A stretch of 64,000 bases of DNA from Levilactobacillus cerevisiae (GTDB lineage Bacteria; Bacillota; Bacilli; Lactobacillales; Lactobacillaceae): NCBI RefSeq assembly GCF_003946245.1, contig NZ_RHNN01000007.1:62001-126000 (forward strand), in the 5' to 3' direction. Each line of letters begins with the position of its first letter. The first letter of the stretch is position 1. A program made the position numbers and the translations under genes. The notes below the pieces were generated by a model. It was not told the origin of the DNA and searched no databases. It saw only the letters and a program-made list of their open reading frames with translations. Positions 1 to 13,640 of this stretch are shown here, in pieces.

Positions 1-98
1 ATTGTAGTCTTCACAACTAATAAGTCGCTCGACCCTTCGTAAACTTGGCCATCAGGGGTAACGATACTAACAGATAACACTGATTGATTATCAGCCAA
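1..98 (-). CDS. atpC: ATP synthase epsilon subunit, N-terminal part (cut by window edge)
   Basis: The reverse strand from base 98 opens with a TTG start preceded by a strong AGGGAGG site and reads (M)ADNQSVLSVSIVTPDGQ, the beginning of the F1 epsilon beta-sandwich domain. The rest of the gene lies beyond base 1. Epsilon couples rotation in F1 to the c-ring and can inhibit ATP hydrolysis. It is the last gene of the atp operon, 13 bp after the atpD stop. The TTG start fits both the ribosome site and the family's usual N-terminus. Confidence 0.9.
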   Translation of the reverse strand, partial: MADNQSVLSVSIVTPDGQVYEGSSDLLVVKTT

Positions 99-111
99 TT
101 AGAATCCCTCC

Positions 112-1533
<1,422 letters not shown>

Positions 1534-1549
1534 TTAATTCCTCCCGTCA

Positions 1550-2449
1550 TTAATTATTTAAGGCTTCCTGCCCACCAGTAATTTCGGTGATTTCAGTCGT
1601 GATCTGTGCTTGACGTGCACGGTTATAGTGCAGTTGCAAGGTCGCAATTAAATCATCAGCGTTATCAGTGGCAGACTGCATCGCGTTGGTACTTGATGCA
1701 TGTTCGGCCGTCTTTGCGTCCAGAATCGCACCATAAACTAAGCTTTCCGCGTATTGCGGTAACACAACCTGGAGCACAGCTTCATCAGAAGGCTCCGTGT
1801 CATATTCGGCCGTTAATGGCGTGGCTTCGGTATCGTTTGCCGCTTCAGTCGACATCGTTTCCTTGTCAACTGGCAACATCTTCTCAGCTCGGAAACGAGA
1901 TGAGATTCGGTTCACAAAATGGTTGTAGCACACGAAGAGTTCATCAAAGACCTCATCGTTGAACATCGTGGTAACGGTCTTAACAATTTCCCGAACTTCA
2001 TTAAATTCAGGAACATCGCTGACCCCACGGTATTCGTACGCCACATTAACACCCCGGTGCTTGTAGAAATCAGCACCGGTACCCCCAACGGCTAACACCA
2101 TGTAGTCGCTTGGATTGGGTGTCCGTTCTTTAATGAACGCATTGGCATCCCGTAAGACGCTGCTATTGTAGCTTCCCACCATTCCACGATCGGAGGTGAT
2201 AACTAAATAGGCGGTTTTCTTTACTGGACGGTTCGACTGTAGGCTACTTGAGGAATTATCCAACAGATGAGACTGCGAAAGATGCATGACGACAGCCTTA
2301 ACTTTAGAAACATAGTCTTGGTAGCCGACTGCTTGTTTCTGAATCTTATTTAACTTCGCGGTCGAGACCATGTGCATCGCCGCCGTAATCTGACGGGTCG
2401 CTTTCGTGGAATTAATTCGACGTTGAACGTCATGAATTGATTCAGCCAT
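1550..2449 (-). CDS. atpG: F1 ATP synthase gamma subunit
   Basis: A 299-residue central-stalk protein. The N-terminal helix ([21 protein letters not shown]) and the C-terminal helix ([21 protein letters not shown]) are the two conserved parts that form the rotating coiled coil inside the alpha3beta3 ring. The middle contains an acidic, low-conservation insertion near residues 195-215, as is common in lactobacilli. It lies 22 bp upstream of atpD in the operon. Confidence 0.96.
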   Translation of the reverse strand: MAESIHDVQRRINSTKATRQITAAMHMVSTAKLNKIQKQAVGYQDYVSKVKAVVMHLSQSHLLDNSSSSLQSNRPVKKTAYLVITSDRGMVGSYNSSVLRDANAFIKERTPNPSDYMVLAVGGTGADFYKHRGVNVAYEYRGVSDVPEFNEVREIVKTVTTMFNDEVFDELFVCYNHFVNRISSRFRAEKMLPVDKETMSTEAANDTEATPLTAEYDTEPSDEAVLQVVLPQYAESLVYGAILDAKTAEHASSTNAMQSATDNADDLIATLQLHYNRARQAQITTEITEITGGQEALNN

Positions 2450-2478
2450 TATTTCTCACCATCCTTCCTTCAAGTATC

Positions 2479-4032
<1,554 letters not shown>

Positions 4033-4047
4033 TTATCACCGTATTCG

Positions 4048-4590
4048 TTATGCTAGCAGTTGCTGCCGTAAACGATTAATTTTAGTTCGTAAGCTACCGT
4101 CAAGAACCGTATCAGCGGCCTTAATAATAACGCCACCGATCACAGCAGGATCAATCTTGCTGCTCAAGATAACCTTGTCCGCACCTACGCGCTTGGCGTA
4201 GACAGTTTCGATCTGCGCCTTTTGGTCAGCGGTTAATGCCACTGCCGTTGTCACTTCAGCGTAAACCGTGTTGTGGGCTTCATCATACAGCGTTTGGAAA
4301 GCATCGATAATATCGACTAAGTTTTCCATCCGACCGTAATCATAGGTCATTTGAATCAGGTTCTTGATATACGGTGATGCTTGCTTCAACATTGGTTGAA
4401 GCAGCGCTTCGCGATCAGCAACCTGCAGGCTAGCGTCTGAGAGCATCGTGCTCAACTGTGGGTTGTCCTGGAAGACACGCCGAAGTTCTACTAGCTCTGT
4501 GTAGCCTGACTCCAGTTGGTCTTTCTCGGACAACAATTCAAATAATGCTTTGGAGTAGCGCTTTGCTACCGTTGCCCTGTTAAGACTCAT
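4048..4590 (-). CDS. atpH: F1 ATP synthase delta subunit
   Basis: The ATG at 4590 ([16 protein letters not shown]) is preceded by a GGGGAAGC site and matches the family N-terminus. An upstream in-frame start would add 11 residues that do not look like the family. The protein has 180 residues. Delta ties the peripheral stalk (subunit b) to the top of F1. The start overlaps the end of atpF by 11 bp, which suggests translational coupling. Confidence 0.95.
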   Translation of the reverse strand: MSLNRATVAKRYSKALFELLSEKDQLESGYTELVELRRVFQDNPQLSTMLSDASLQVADREALLQPMLKQASPYIKNLIQMTYDYGRMENLVDIIDAFQTLYDEAHNTVYAEVTTAVALTADQKAQIETVYAKRVGADKVILSSKIDPAVIGGVIIKAADTVLDGSLRTKINRLRQQLLA

Positions 4591-5095
4591 GTTGCTTCCC
4601 CAACCCTTCGATGTAAGAATCAATCAATGCCTTTTGGTCGTCACCTTTTAATTCTCGTTGAATGATCTTGGAAGCAATCTCAATAGATAAGTCCGCCACA
4701 TCGTCCCGAGCATTGGATAAAGCGTCTTGGCGCTCCTGCTCGATATCTTTTTGGGCATTTTGCTTCATTGTTTGAACATCCGTTTGTGCTTGCGTCACAA
4801 TTTGTTCACGTTGTTGTTGACCATTGGTCTTCGCATCGCTAACAATCGTTTGTGCCTCAGAACGAGAATTTGCTAAAGCTGCTTGGCGTTGTTGAACCAA
4901 ACCAGCTGCATCGGTACGGGACTTTTCCGCTGAATCAATATCATTACTGATCTTATCAGCACGATCCTGCATCATCTTCGTGACTGGACCCCAAGCAAAA
5001 ATTTTAACAATCCACATCAATAGTAAGAACGTAACGATGTAGAAAAGGGAATCTCCAAAATAAAGCGTCTGACCAATCATTAAATGTGAGAGCAT
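4580..5095 (-). CDS. atpF: F0 ATP synthase b subunit
   Basis: A 171-residue peripheral-stalk protein. One membrane helix lies at about residues 16-33 ([18 protein letters not shown]), followed by a long, highly charged, Ala/Gln-rich helix (about 45-165) that dimerises and reaches up to F1. A GGAGGTGTC Shine-Dalgarno sequence precedes the ATG. Its end overlaps atpH. Confidence 0.95.
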   Translation of the reverse strand: MLSHLMIGQTLYFGDSLFYIVTFLLLMWIVKIFAWGPVTKMMQDRADKISNDIDSAEKSRTDAAGLVQQRQAALANSRSEAQTIVSDAKTNGQQQREQIVTQAQTDVQTMKQNAQKDIEQERQDALSNARDDVADLSIEIASKIIQRELKGDDQKALIDSYIEGLGKQHES

Positions 5096-5151
5096 CTATT
5101 GACACCTCCTTTTGCTTTTAGATATTTACAATTTTATTAGTGGAAATGTCA

Positions 5152-5385
<234 letters not shown>

Positions 5386-5396
5386 TTAGATAAAAC

Positions 5397-6116
5397 TTAT
5401 TCCTCGACTTCTAGCTTTTGAGAAATATAAACTGATGACAACGTAACGAAAACGAACGCTTGGATTGCCCCTAAGAACAGAGAGAATCCTTGCCAAATCA
5501 TTTCGATTGGTATAGCAACCACCATCGTTGCAATACCGTGTGAAACTGCCAGATCCCAGATTACCCCTAATAGCATTTCACCAGAGAAGATAACCCCGAA
5601 AATACGGAGACCTAACGTCAAGAAGTTCGTGAATTCCTCAAAGATGCTGATTGGAAGCCAGAACACGAAAGGCTTCAGGTAGTTCGTGAAGTGTCGCTTA
5701 TATCCCAATTTCCAAACACCAGCGAACTGGGCAACCATCATGGTCATTAACGAAAACGTTAACGTCGCAATTGGGTCAGACGTTGGACTACGAACAATTG
5801 CCGCACCCCCACGTGTCGCCACTTGGATGAATAATCCCAATTCGTTAGAGATGAAGAGAAACATGAATAAAGTGAAACCCCACAAGCCAAACTTACCGAC
5901 ATCGCCGGCTGAAATCGACCCTTTCAAAATTCCGTTGGTAAAATCAATTAGCCATTCCAGGAAGTTTTGTCCCTTAGTAGGCTTCATGGCCAATTTTCTG
6001 GAAGTGAAAAAAACGACTGCCACAATCAGCACAAAAACAACTAGGCCGGATACAACGTTGGCAGTACTAAATGTCAGTCCCAAAAATTGGAAGGTTGAAA
6101 CTGGATCATCACTCAC
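5397..6116 (-). CDS. atpB: F0 ATP synthase a subunit
   Basis: A 239-residue polytopic membrane protein forming the proton half-channels against the c-ring. The LGLRIFGVIFSGEMLLG segment carries the essential Arg. The start is GTG at 6116, six bases after GAGGTGAT. It is the first gene of the operon. No atpI-like gene precedes it; instead there is about 1 kb of repeat-rich, gene-free DNA. Confidence 0.96.
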   Translation of the reverse strand: MSDDPVSTFQFLGLTFSTANVVSGLVVFVLIVAVVFFTSRKLAMKPTKGQNFLEWLIDFTNGILKGSISAGDVGKFGLWGFTLFMFLFISNELGLFIQVATRGGAAIVRSPTSDPIATLTFSLMTMMVAQFAGVWKLGYKRHFTNYLKPFVFWLPISIFEEFTNFLTLGLRIFGVIFSGEMLLGVIWDLAVSHGIATMVVAIPIEMIWQGFSLFLGAIQAFVFVTLSSVYISQKLEVEE

Positions 6117-6778
6117 CGAATATCACCTCTTTTCCACACTATATGAACGCAATCCCCAAGCCAACTCCCACAATAATTTCAGGCTTTTTCTCAAGAATAG
6201 CGGAATAGTGAACGAAGCGAGCGCTCCATTCAAACACACTGGAAATGATACCACCAATTCAGATAAAAGACAAAACAATTTTTCACAGTCTAAACATTCA
6301 TATGAACCAACCGAAAATTCAGGCTAGAAAAGGATTGTTATCGGTTCCAAGGTGTAGTTGCGTGCGCACTCGCTAGCACAAAAGTTTCGCAGTTCACCCA
6401 ACGTCTAGTAACTATTATCGCTATTGTGTTCAATTTCAACCGGCAAAGGGTCATCCTACCACAGATTGCTCCACTTCAGCAGTTAGTTAATCAACTTTGC
6501 AGCTGAACTTTGGCGACTTGAAGTGCTTATTTCGTTGGTTACCTGTTCCGCTTGTTCATTGTTCACTCAAAGATACTGCAATCAAAATCGATTGCATAAC
6601 CTTATAACTGATGAGCCTAGTGTTCAGAGCAGTTAAGAGTGATTTAAAGGCACTTTTTAGACGTGTTTCTACCATGTTAGTGTTCTTGATGGCAAATGGT
6701 CTGGCGAGGCTAAGACGAGCCGCTAGCGGGATTCTTTTAAACGCATTCTGCGAGCTGACTTTAAGTGTTTTACCCTGA

Positions 6779-7010
6779 TTCGGCCGTAGCAAGTCTTTTG
6801 ACTTAGTTCGTTTGACTTGTCCTCGTCAAAGGCATCCTAATCCTGGCGGCTTCCGAAACGCGCTCCACGAGCCAGGTCCTTGCGCTTAACCCCGGTTCAG
6901 CCGTCGCAAGTCTTTAAGCTTAGTTCGTCTGATTGGTCTTCGCGCATAGTATCCCGAGTCTGGCAGCCTTTGAAACGCGCTACGCAGGGCAACTGGTTCC
7001 GCTTAACAAC
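6779..7010. repeat. Two tandem imperfect copies of a 117-bp unit
   Basis: The segment beginning CGGCCGTAGCAAGTC at 6781 recurs as CAGCCGTCGCAAGTC at 6898, a spacing of 117 bp. Further shared parts follow at the same offset: CTTAGTTCGT then TGA, a TC/GTCTTCG run, (A)TCCT/CGAGTCTGG, and CCGAAACGCGCT versus TTGAAACGCGCT. A weaker third copy may precede 6779 (TTTTAAACGCATTCTGCGAGC). There is no coding potential. Confidence 0.7.
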
Positions 7011-7092
7011 AGGAAGAAACTAATCCAAGCCCGGGATTAGTCCCTTCCTGCCGTTAATGCTCGCCAGTTAACCGCCCTGCTCCGCGCTCTTA
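6976..7092. repeat. Long imperfect palindrome upstream of atpB
   Basis: The two arms pair over most of about 115 bp. The outer part GCGCTACGCAGGGC faces GCCCTGCTCCGCGC. The middle parts AACTGG and CCAGTT, then TTAAC and GTTAA, also pair. The inner AGGAAG..ACTAATCC (7011-7026) faces GGATTAGT..CTTCCT (7034-7049). It has no T-run, so it is not a plain intrinsic terminator. Confidence 0.7.
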
Positions 7093-7097
7093 CCCAA

Positions 7098-7136
7098 ATA
7101 AAGAAGAGACTCGACCCAAAGGCCGAATCTCTTTAA
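7098..7136 (-). terminator. Intrinsic terminator after upp
   Basis: On the reverse strand GAGATTCGGCC and GGTCGAGTCTC form a stem directly after the upp stop, followed by TTCTTTATTT. It ends the upp message before the repeat region. Confidence 0.85.
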
Positions 7137-7139
7137 CGT

Positions 7140-7775
7140 TTATTTCGTTCCGAACAGGCGGTCACCGGCATCCCCGAGGCCTGGGACAATGTAGCCGTCG
7201 TCGTTTAAGTGGTCATCCAGTGCTGCGGCGTAAATATCAACGTCTGGGTGAGCTTCGCGTAAGGCTTTGACCCCTTCTGGTGCGGATACCAGGCAAACAA
7301 ACTTCATGTTCTTTGGATCAGCGCCACGCTTTTCCAAAGCATCGATAGCCATCATGGCTGAACCACCAGTAGCTAACATTGGGTCAACGATGAAAATCTG
7401 ACGTTGATCAATGTCGGATGGCATCTTCACGAAGTATTCATGAGGCTGCAGGGTTTCTTCGTCACGGTACATCCCAATGTGACCAACCTTTGCAGCTGGA
7501 ATCAATTCCAGAATCCCATCAACCATACCAATACCGGCACGTAAGATTGGAACAATGGCAACTTTCTTTCCTGAGAGTTCCTTGGCAGTCATCTTGCCCA
7601 TTGGCGTCTCGATTTCTTTATCCTTCAATGGCATATCGCGTGAAACTTCGTACGCCATCAAAGTCGAGATTTCGTTAACGACCTCCCGAAAACTGCGAGT
7701 CCCACAGTCTTTGTTCCGGATAATCGTTAGTTTGTGTTGAATCAACGGGTGGTCAAGTACTTGAAACTTCCCCAT
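7140..7775 (-). CDS. upp: Uracil phosphoribosyltransferase
   Basis: A 211-residue cytoplasmic enzyme that joins uracil and PRPP to make UMP in pyrimidine salvage. The PRPP loop [10 protein letters not shown] is at 131-140, and the C-terminal uracil-binding segment [16 protein letters not shown] is intact. A short 5' gap with its own -10 and a downstream hairpin suggest a monocistronic message, although glyA lies just upstream in the same direction. Confidence 0.97.
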   Translation of the reverse strand: MGKFQVLDHPLIQHKLTIIRNKDCGTRSFREVVNEISTLMAYEVSRDMPLKDKEIETPMGKMTAKELSGKKVAIVPILRAGIGMVDGILELIPAAKVGHIGMYRDEETLQPHEYFVKMPSDIDQRQIFIVDPMLATGGSAMMAIDALEKRGADPKNMKFVCLVSAPEGVKALREAHPDVDIYAAALDDHLNDDGYIVPGLGDAGDRLFGTK

Positions 7776-7800
7776 GAATGAGCGCTCCTTTATGATTTCT

Positions 7801-7810
7801 TACAATTGTA
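7801..7810 (-). promoter_or_regulatory. Probable upp promoter -10
   Basis: The reverse strand reads TACAAT at 7810-7805, about 30 bases before the upp start. The -10 lies inside the perfect palindrome TACAATTGTA. No good -35 is visible, so the assignment is moderate. Confidence 0.45.
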
Positions 7811-7871
7811 CCATGAATTTCCGCTACCAAAACGTCTAATTTAAAATGAAAACGTTTTTATTGCGAATTTG

Positions 7872-9113
7872 TTAATCCAATGCTGATAATGGATGGGCAC
7901 TAGTTAACTGATGAACACTTTGCCGGACTTCAGCTAGGACCGCTTCGTCGTCCGGATTAAGGATTGTCTTCACGATTAACCGCGCCACTTCGCGACATTC
8001 GTCGGCATTAAACCCACGAGTCGTCACGGCTGGCGTCCCCAAACGAATCCCTGACGTCTTGAACGGACTGAGCTTTTCGATGGGAATGGCTTCCTTGTTG
8101 GTTGTGATCATCACACTATCTAACAGCTCTTGCGCTTGCTTCCCATTGAGAGTGGTCTCAGACAAGTCGAGAGTCATCAAGTGATTGTCAGTACCACCAG
8201 AAACCACACGGACAACGGGTGCCTGATTGAATTCATCGGCCATAGCGTGGGCATTTTCGATGATTTGCTTGCCATAATCGGTAAATTCTGGCTGGAGGTC
8301 TTCAAAGAACGCTGCGGCCTTCCCGGCAATCACGTGTTCCAACGGTCCGCCCTGAGTACCAGGGAAGACGGCGGAGTTAATGCGTTTGGCATTTTCAGCT
8401 TGGGACAGAATCAAACCGCCCCGTGGCCCGCGTAAGGTCTTGTGCGTCGTTGTTGTGACCACGTCCGCAATTCCAACTGGGCTTGGATGTAATCCAGCGG
8501 CCACCAAGCCAGCGATATGAGCCATATCAACCATCAGGTATGCGCCAACTTCATCAGCAATCTTCCGGAAAGCATGCCAGTCGATAATCCGTGAGTAAGC
8601 CGAGGCACCCGCAACAATCATCTGCGGTTTCACTTTCAACGCCAGATCCCGAATCATGTCATAGTCCAGGAGTTCGGTATCTGGGTTGAGGGCGTAACTA
8701 TAAGCGTTGTAAATCTTACCCGAGAAGTTCACCTTGGCACCGTGGGTTAAATGGCCCCCGGCGTCCAGCCCCATCCCCAAAATAGTGTCTCCAGGCTTCA
8801 AAAATGCCGCATAAACGGCCTGGTTGGCCTGAGAACCGGAATGAGGCTGCACATTGGCATATTCGGCGTTAAACAGCTTCTTAGCACGGTCAATCGCCAG
8901 TTGCTCCACAACATCGATGTACTGGGTGCCCCCGTAGTACCGCTTGCCCGGATAGCCTTCCGCATACTTGTTGGTTAACACGGACCCTTGCGCCGTCCGA
9001 ACGGCTTCACTAACGATATTTTCGGAAGCAATCAATTCAATAGTGTCTTCTTGGCGTTCTTCTTCCTTAGCAATGGCGCCCCATAATTCTGGATCTTTTT
9101 CTTTAAAATTCAA
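7872..9113 (-). CDS. glyA: Serine hydroxymethyltransferase
   Basis: A 413-residue PLP enzyme interconverting serine and glycine with tetrahydrofolate, the main source of one-carbon units. The PLP lysine is Lys225 in [14 protein letters not shown], and the ELIASEN N-terminal motif is present. It lies between tsaC and upp in the order common in Lactobacillales. A GGAGGGACC site precedes the ATG. Confidence 0.97.
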   Translation of the reverse strand: MNFKEKDPELWGAIAKEEERQEDTIELIASENIVSEAVRTAQGSVLTNKYAEGYPGKRYYGGTQYIDVVEQLAIDRAKKLFNAEYANVQPHSGSQANQAVYAAFLKPGDTILGMGLDAGGHLTHGAKVNFSGKIYNAYSYALNPDTELLDYDMIRDLALKVKPQMIVAGASAYSRIIDWHAFRKIADEVGAYLMVDMAHIAGLVAAGLHPSPVGIADVVTTTTHKTLRGPRGGLILSQAENAKRINSAVFPGTQGGPLEHVIAGKAAAFFEDLQPEFTDYGKQIIENAHAMADEFNQAPVVRVVSGGTDNHLMTLDLSETTLNGKQAQELLDSVMITTNKEAIPIEKLSPFKTSGIRLGTPAVTTRGFNADECREVARLIVKTILNPDDEAVLAEVRQSVHQLTSAHPLSALD

Positions 9114-9344
9114 TGGCGGTCCCTCCTGAACTGTGATTAGTCCTATTCTACCAAATTTTTCCTGCCAACGGGACTACTTCGCACTATTTATTATTTTATA
9201 AATGGCGCATCCTGTCTAACTAGCGCTGTGCCCTAAACTTAACCATAACTTGGCTTCCACAACTACACAACTAAAACACCTTCACAGCTGAAGCTCAATT
9301 CGGCTACGTTACCAACTAGCACGTAACCATCCAACATTTTTCCC

Positions 9345-9383
9345 CAAAAAAATACGCCAGACGGTTAACGCGTCCAGCGTAGA
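9345..9383 (-). terminator. Intrinsic terminator downstream of tsaC
   Basis: On the reverse strand TACGCTGGACG and CGTCTGGCGTA form a stem with a short loop, followed by TTTTTTT. It would end the prfA-prmC-tsaC message before glyA. Confidence 0.8.
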
Positions 9384-9465
9384 TTATGTCACTTATTTCG
9401 GATTCGGGACAAAAAACTAGACTCGTTTTGTATCTCTAAAACTATATTGCTGAGACGTGGGACAA

Positions 9466-9534
9466 AAGACAGCTGGCTCTGCTTAACAATGATGATCAGC
9501 TAACCGCCTTTCGTCCCACTTTTTTACTTCTCAA
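9466..9534 (+). repeat. GTGGGAC-type hairpin at the tsaC stop codon
   Basis: GTGGGACAAAAG..CAGCTG pairs with CAGCTAAC..CTTTCGTCCCAC, and a T6 run follows on the + strand. On the reverse strand the arm starts at the tsaC stop codon and lacks a good T-run. I remember similar GTGGGAC hairpins in other lactobacilli. It could be a bidirectional terminator or a repeat. Confidence 0.5.
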
Positions 9535-10540
9535 AATGTTGTTGCCCGGCAGACTTGTTCAACCGGTTCATGTATGCTGCACCCAAGCCCTCAGCATCAA
9601 AGCCTTGCGCCAAGATACCGGTGACGGGCGACTCCAAATCAAAGTGGCGAAGCCCCGCAAACAGGCGGTGACTGGCACTCGCCATATCGGCACCCAACGA
9701 GAACGCCTCGGTGTTAGCTGGTAGCGTTTCGTTTTCGAGTGTGCGGTCTAACGCCATTACCCCAATCGTGCCGTCCTGTTGTGCGGCCCAAGTCAACGCA
9801 GCCGGCCAATCTGCCTCGTCATCCACAATGGTGACCTGCGCGTTAGGGGCATAGTGCTTGTATTTCATCCCCGGCGCCTTGGGAATCTCTCCCTTGCCCA
9901 CCTTGTGGTGATTCGACTGGACGGTGCCAATCACAGCTTCCAATTGTTCTTCCGTCACGCCACCTGGCCGCAAAATGGTCGGGATTGCCGTGGACATGTC
10001 TAACACGGTAGATTCAACACCGACTCGAGTTGGGCCATCGTCCAAGATGCCAGCGATTTTGCCATTCAAATCATGATAAACGTGCTTGGCCAGCGTCGGA
10101 CTCGGCTTCCCAGACGTATTGGCAGAGGGCCCCACCAGTGGTACCCCGGCAGCCTTGATCAAATCTAGGGTTACCTGGTTCGCTGGATTGCGGAAAGCGG
10201 CCGTATTCAGACCACCCGTCACGGCCTTCGATAACGCTCCTGGTTGTAAGTTAAAAATCAACGTCAACGGACCCGGCCAAAACGCCTTGATCAACGCCTC
10301 CGCCTTAGCAGACAGTGGTTGCGCATAGTGCTTGACGGTGTCTTCACCAGTCACGTGCACAATCAGTGGGTTGTCACTAGGCCGGCCCTTAGCCAGATAA
10401 ACCTGCTTCACGGCAGCTTCATTCGTGGCGTCGGCACCTAAACCGTAAACAGTTTCCGTTGGGAAGGCCACCAATTGACCGGCCTTAATGGCCGCGGCCG
10501 CCTCGTCAATTTCATTTGGTTGAAAAATCTTGGTTTCCAT
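9524..10540 (-). CDS. tsaC: L-threonylcarbamoyladenylate synthase (Sua5 type)
   Basis: A 338-residue protein that makes threonylcarbamoyl-AMP from threonine, bicarbonate and ATP, the first step of the t6A37 tRNA modification. The YrdC domain (about 10-195) holds KGRPSDNP at 51-58 and GPSANTSGKPSPT at about 136-148. The extra C-terminal Sua5 domain (about 240-335) makes it the long form. It follows prmC by 28 bp in the release-factor operon. Confidence 0.95.
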   Translation of the reverse strand: METKIFQPNEIDEAAAAIKAGQLVAFPTETVYGLGADATNEAAVKQVYLAKGRPSDNPLIVHVTGEDTVKHYAQPLSAKAEALIKAFWPGPLTLIFNLQPGALSKAVTGGLNTAAFRNPANQVTLDLIKAAGVPLVGPSANTSGKPSPTLAKHVYHDLNGKIAGILDDGPTRVGVESTVLDMSTAIPTILRPGGVTEEQLEAVIGTVQSNHHKVGKGEIPKAPGMKYKHYAPNAQVTIVDDEADWPAALTWAAQQDGTIGVMALDRTLENETLPANTEAFSLGADMASASHRLFAGLRHFDLESPVTGILAQGFDAEGLGAAYMNRLNKSAGQQHFEK

Positions 10541-10568
10541 ACTGATTCTCTAATCTCCCATCCTAAAC

Positions 10569-11411
10569 TTACAGCTGAACCCGAACCATCCGGTCATGAC
10601 CATCAATATCAGCCTTAATTGTCACCGTTGCATTAGGCAACGCCGTTTGAAAAATCTCGCGCACGGCTGGCCCTTGGCGGTAGCCAATTTCAGCAAAAAA
10701 TTGACCGCCCAATACCAAATAGTCCCGGAGTTCCGCCGCAAATCGTTGGTAAAATGCCAATCCGTGATTCGCCGCAAACAGCGCGCCCTGAGGCTCATAG
10801 CGTTTGACCGATTCGTCCATCTCGGACAACTCCGTCCGATCGATGTAGGGCGGATTCGATACGATGATGTCAAATCGCTGACCGGTTACTGGTGTAAATA
10901 AATCACCCACAGCAAAGGTCACATCGCTATTTAAGCGCTGCGCATTGGTCTGAGCAACCGCCACCGCGTCAACCGAAATATCCGTCGCCGTGAGTTGCCA
11001 ATTCGGCCGTTCAGCCGCCAAAGTAAGCGCAATGGCGCCACTCCCAGTCCCCACGTCTAAGACCCGTACTGTTGCGTCAGTCGCCGTTTCCATGATCCAC
11101 TCAACCAATTCTTCCGTCTCCTGGCGCGGAATCAACGTCGCCGGGGTGACGCGAAACTCTCGCCCATAAAACGGTGCGTGGCCTAACACGTACTGAGCAG
11201 GCTCACCCGCACACACCCGCGCGACCCGCTTTTCATAAGTAGCTAGTCCCTGCGCTGTCAGTGGTTCGCGGTAATGTTGTACCAATTGGGTAAAGGACCA
11301 GCCTTGCCCCTCTTGCATCAAGTACTGGGCAACGCTGGTCTCTAATCCCGCCGCCGACAGCTGTTGCTCGGCAGCCTTTAACGCCATCAAAATGGTGGTT
11401 GTTTTAGCCAT
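10569..11411 (-). CDS. prmC: Release factor glutamine methyltransferase
   Basis: A 280-residue SAM-dependent enzyme that methylates the Gln of the GGQ motif in RF1 and RF2. The SAM loop GTGSGA is at 121-126 and the substrate-Gln motif NPPY at 186-189. An N-terminal helical recognition domain spans about 1-85. It overlaps the end of prfA, its own substrate, by 8 bp, which suggests coupled synthesis. Confidence 0.97.
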   Translation of the reverse strand: MAKTTTILMALKAAEQQLSAAGLETSVAQYLMQEGQGWSFTQLVQHYREPLTAQGLATYEKRVARVCAGEPAQYVLGHAPFYGREFRVTPATLIPRQETEELVEWIMETATDATVRVLDVGTGSGAIALTLAAERPNWQLTATDISVDAVAVAQTNAQRLNSDVTFAVGDLFTPVTGQRFDIIVSNPPYIDRTELSEMDESVKRYEPQGALFAANHGLAFYQRFAAELRDYLVLGGQFFAEIGYRQGPAVREIFQTALPNATVTIKADIDGHDRMVRVQL

Positions 11412-12489
11412 TGTTCTTTAAGTTTTCGAGCTTAGCCGCCTGATCAGATAGAATCAGAGCATCAATGATGTCATCTAATTCCCCGTTCATCACGCGGTCC
11501 AGCTTGTTCAACGTCAAGCCGATACGGTGGTCAGTTACCCGGTTTTGCGGGTAATTGTAGGTCCGAATCCGTTCAGAACGGTCCCCGGTCCCCACGGCTG
11601 ATTTCCGTTCGGCGTTGTAGGCGTCTTCTTCTTGCGTCTTGTAATAGTCGTAGACCCGTGCCCGTAAAATGGTCATGGCCTTCGCCCGGTTTTGTTGTTG
11701 TGACCGTTCGTCTTGCATCGCAACCACGATTCCCGTAGGCAAGTGGGTCATCCGCACAGCAGAGGATGTCTTGTTAATATGTTGGCCACCGGCGCCAGAG
11801 GAACGGTAAACGTCGGTCCGAATGTCCTTCGGGTCGATATCAATGTCCACGTCTTCTTCTTCTGGCATGACCCCAACCGTGGCGGTACTGGTATGCACCC
11901 GACCGGCTGATTCCGTTGCGGGTACCCGTTGCACTCGGTGAGCCCCGTTTTCATACTTCAGCTTAGAATAAACCTTGTCACCCGTGATCATCAAAACGAT
12001 TTCCTTGAAGCCACCAACCTCGGTCGCGTTCTCGTCAACAATTTCAATTTTCCAGCCCTGACGTTCGGCATACTTGGAGTACATGCTGAAGAGGTCTGCC
12101 GCAAACAAACTGGCTTCGTCACCACCGGCTGCCCCGTGGATTTCCATAATGATGTTCTTGTCATCATTCGGGTCCTTCGGCAAAAGTAGAACTTTAATGT
12201 CGTCTTCCAGCTTTTCCTTTTGGGTGGTCAGATCTTTCAATTCATCTTTGACCATTGCGTCCATGTCATCGTCGAGCTTTTCGCGTAACATCTCGTCGTC
12301 ATCGGCGATTTGCTGCGTGACTTCTTGATATTGGTGGTACTTGTCCACCGTCTCACGAAGTTCCCCCTCTTCTTTAGAGAGCTTCATAAATTTTTGTGTA
12401 TCGGCAATGACTTCAGGGTCACTGATTAATTCGTTCAGTTCATCGTAGCGATCCGCTACGGCCTGGAGCTTGTCAAACATTTCATCCAT
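11404..12489 (-). CDS. prfA: Peptide chain release factor 1
   Basis: A 361-residue factor that ends translation at UAA and UAG. The GGQ motif is at 234-236 ([12 protein letters not shown]). The codon-recognition PAT tripeptide typical of RF1 is near 190-192. The N-terminal coiled coil is intact. The start at 12489 has GAGG nine bases upstream. prfA, prmC and tsaC form one operon. Confidence 0.97.
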   Translation of the reverse strand: MDEMFDKLQAVADRYDELNELISDPEVIADTQKFMKLSKEEGELRETVDKYHQYQEVTQQIADDDEMLREKLDDDMDAMVKDELKDLTTQKEKLEDDIKVLLLPKDPNDDKNIIMEIHGAAGGDEASLFAADLFSMYSKYAERQGWKIEIVDENATEVGGFKEIVLMITGDKVYSKLKYENGAHRVQRVPATESAGRVHTSTATVGVMPEEEDVDIDIDPKDIRTDVYRSSGAGGQHINKTSSAVRMTHLPTGIVVAMQDERSQQQNRAKAMTILRARVYDYYKTQEEDAYNAERKSAVGTGDRSERIRTYNYPQNRVTDHRIGLTLNKLDRVMNGELDDIIDALILSDQAAKLENLKNNG

Positions 12490-12562
12490 CTGATTTAACC
12501 TCGTTTCAAATTATCATGCGATTACGTCTGTAGCGAACCAAACTGGTACTTGATTCGCCTCC

Positions 12563-12731
12563 AGGATAGTGAAAATGGGACCGGAACGCTGTGGGCGGAC
12601 GCTCGGAGCCAAAGGACGGTCTCCAGCTTACTTTGAACCACTGAGAAACGCGTTTCAAAGATACCAATCTTCTAAGTGGCAAATACCACCGCTAAGAAGA
12701 TTCCCACGGCTTGGCCCATTTCACTATCCTT
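12563..12731. repeat. Family-1 palindromic intergenic element, copy 1
   Basis: The ends AGGATAGTGAAAATGGG and CCCATTTCACTATCCT are inverted repeats. Nested inside are GCTGTGGG/CCCACGGC, a CGGAG..GTCTCC pair, CTTTGAA/TTTCAAAG and AATCTTCT/AGAAGATT. It lies between tdk and prfA, upstream of prfA. It belongs to a four-copy family in this window. Confidence 0.8.
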
Positions 12732-12945
12732 GCAGCTGACACAGTTTTTATGGGCAACGCCGTATTCATCGTTGCCATTTCATAAGCGACAATTAAAGCG
12801 TGAAACTCAGGCACAGTGTCACATCTTGATGCAATTTTACAGCATCCGTGCGTCTATCAGTCGAATCTATTCAGACCGAACCACCAGTGTACCATAGCTA
12901 GCGCCTACTGTAACTGTCAAACACGCTTTACCTACTGTACATTTC

Positions 12946-13542
12946 CTACTTTGGTCGCGACTTTCCAATCTGGTCCAATGGTGGGTTGAAATAGTGCCGC
13001 CGACAAACGGGGTAATAGGCCTCGTTGCCGCCGATTTGGACCTGTTCGCCTTCGTAGACTGGCTTATTGTCGTGGAACCGTAAATTCATGATGGCCTTCT
13101 TGGTACAGAACCAACAAATGGTCTTCATTTCCTCGATTTTATCCGCATACAGCAACAGGTATTTAGACCCTTCAAACAGTTCGTTGCGGAAATCATTTTT
13201 CAGTCCGAACGTCATGACCGGAATCTTGAGTTCGTCGACCACGCGGGCCAGTTGGAAAACGTGTTCCTTGGTCATAAACTGCGCTTCATCAATCAGCACA
13301 CAGTTTGCCTTGGCATCGATCCGTTGAATTTCGTCGTACAGGTTTGTATCCTTTTCAATTGGGTGTGCTGTGCGTTTCAACCCAATGCGACTAGCCACTT
13401 GCCCTACGCCCTCGCGCGTATCCAAGCCACTGGTCATGATGATGACCCGCTTGCCTTGTTCCTCATAGTTATGGGCGACCTTCAAGATTTCAATGGTCTT
13501 CCCGCTATTCATTGCGCCGTACCGAAAAAATAGCTGCGCCAC
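12946..13542 (-). CDS. tdk: Thymidine kinase
   Basis: A 198-residue salvage enzyme that phosphorylates thymidine. The P-loop GAMNSGKT is at 9-16, the Walker B-like CVLIDEAQF at 81-89, and the zinc site uses CWFC plus a C-terminal CRRHY. The start is GTG at 13542 behind AGGTGGGAG. About 455 bp with a family-1 repeat separate it from prfA. Confidence 0.96.
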   Translation of the reverse strand: MAQLFFRYGAMNSGKTIEILKVAHNYEEQGKRVIIMTSGLDTREGVGQVASRIGLKRTAHPIEKDTNLYDEIQRIDAKANCVLIDEAQFMTKEHVFQLARVVDELKIPVMTFGLKNDFRNELFEGSKYLLLYADKIEEMKTICWFCTKKAIMNLRFHDNKPVYEGEQVQIGGNEAYYPVCRRHYFNPPLDQIGKSRPK

Positions 13543-13640
13543 TTTACTCCCACCTTTTTGACAGTTTCTATCTATTATAGCCGATTCCCCTAGAAAATTC
13601 GACCGTCACGTAAAAATTAAGCCGGTCGTTGTTGGCGCCT

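Larger units (their letters stand above)
6117..7097. other. Long gene-free region upstream of the atp operon
   Basis: About 980 bp separate atpB from the upp terminator. No reading frame here has a convincing ribosome site or a recognisable product. The stretch contains a tandem imperfect repeat and a long palindrome (separate entries), and it must also contain the atp promoter. I could not pick a promoter with confidence. Confidence 0.6.

Noticed and set aside
6556-6792. A 78-codon reverse frame upstream of atpB, in the position of atpI
   Set aside because: It is not hydrophobic enough for AtpI, has no ribosome site, and overlaps the tandem repeat.
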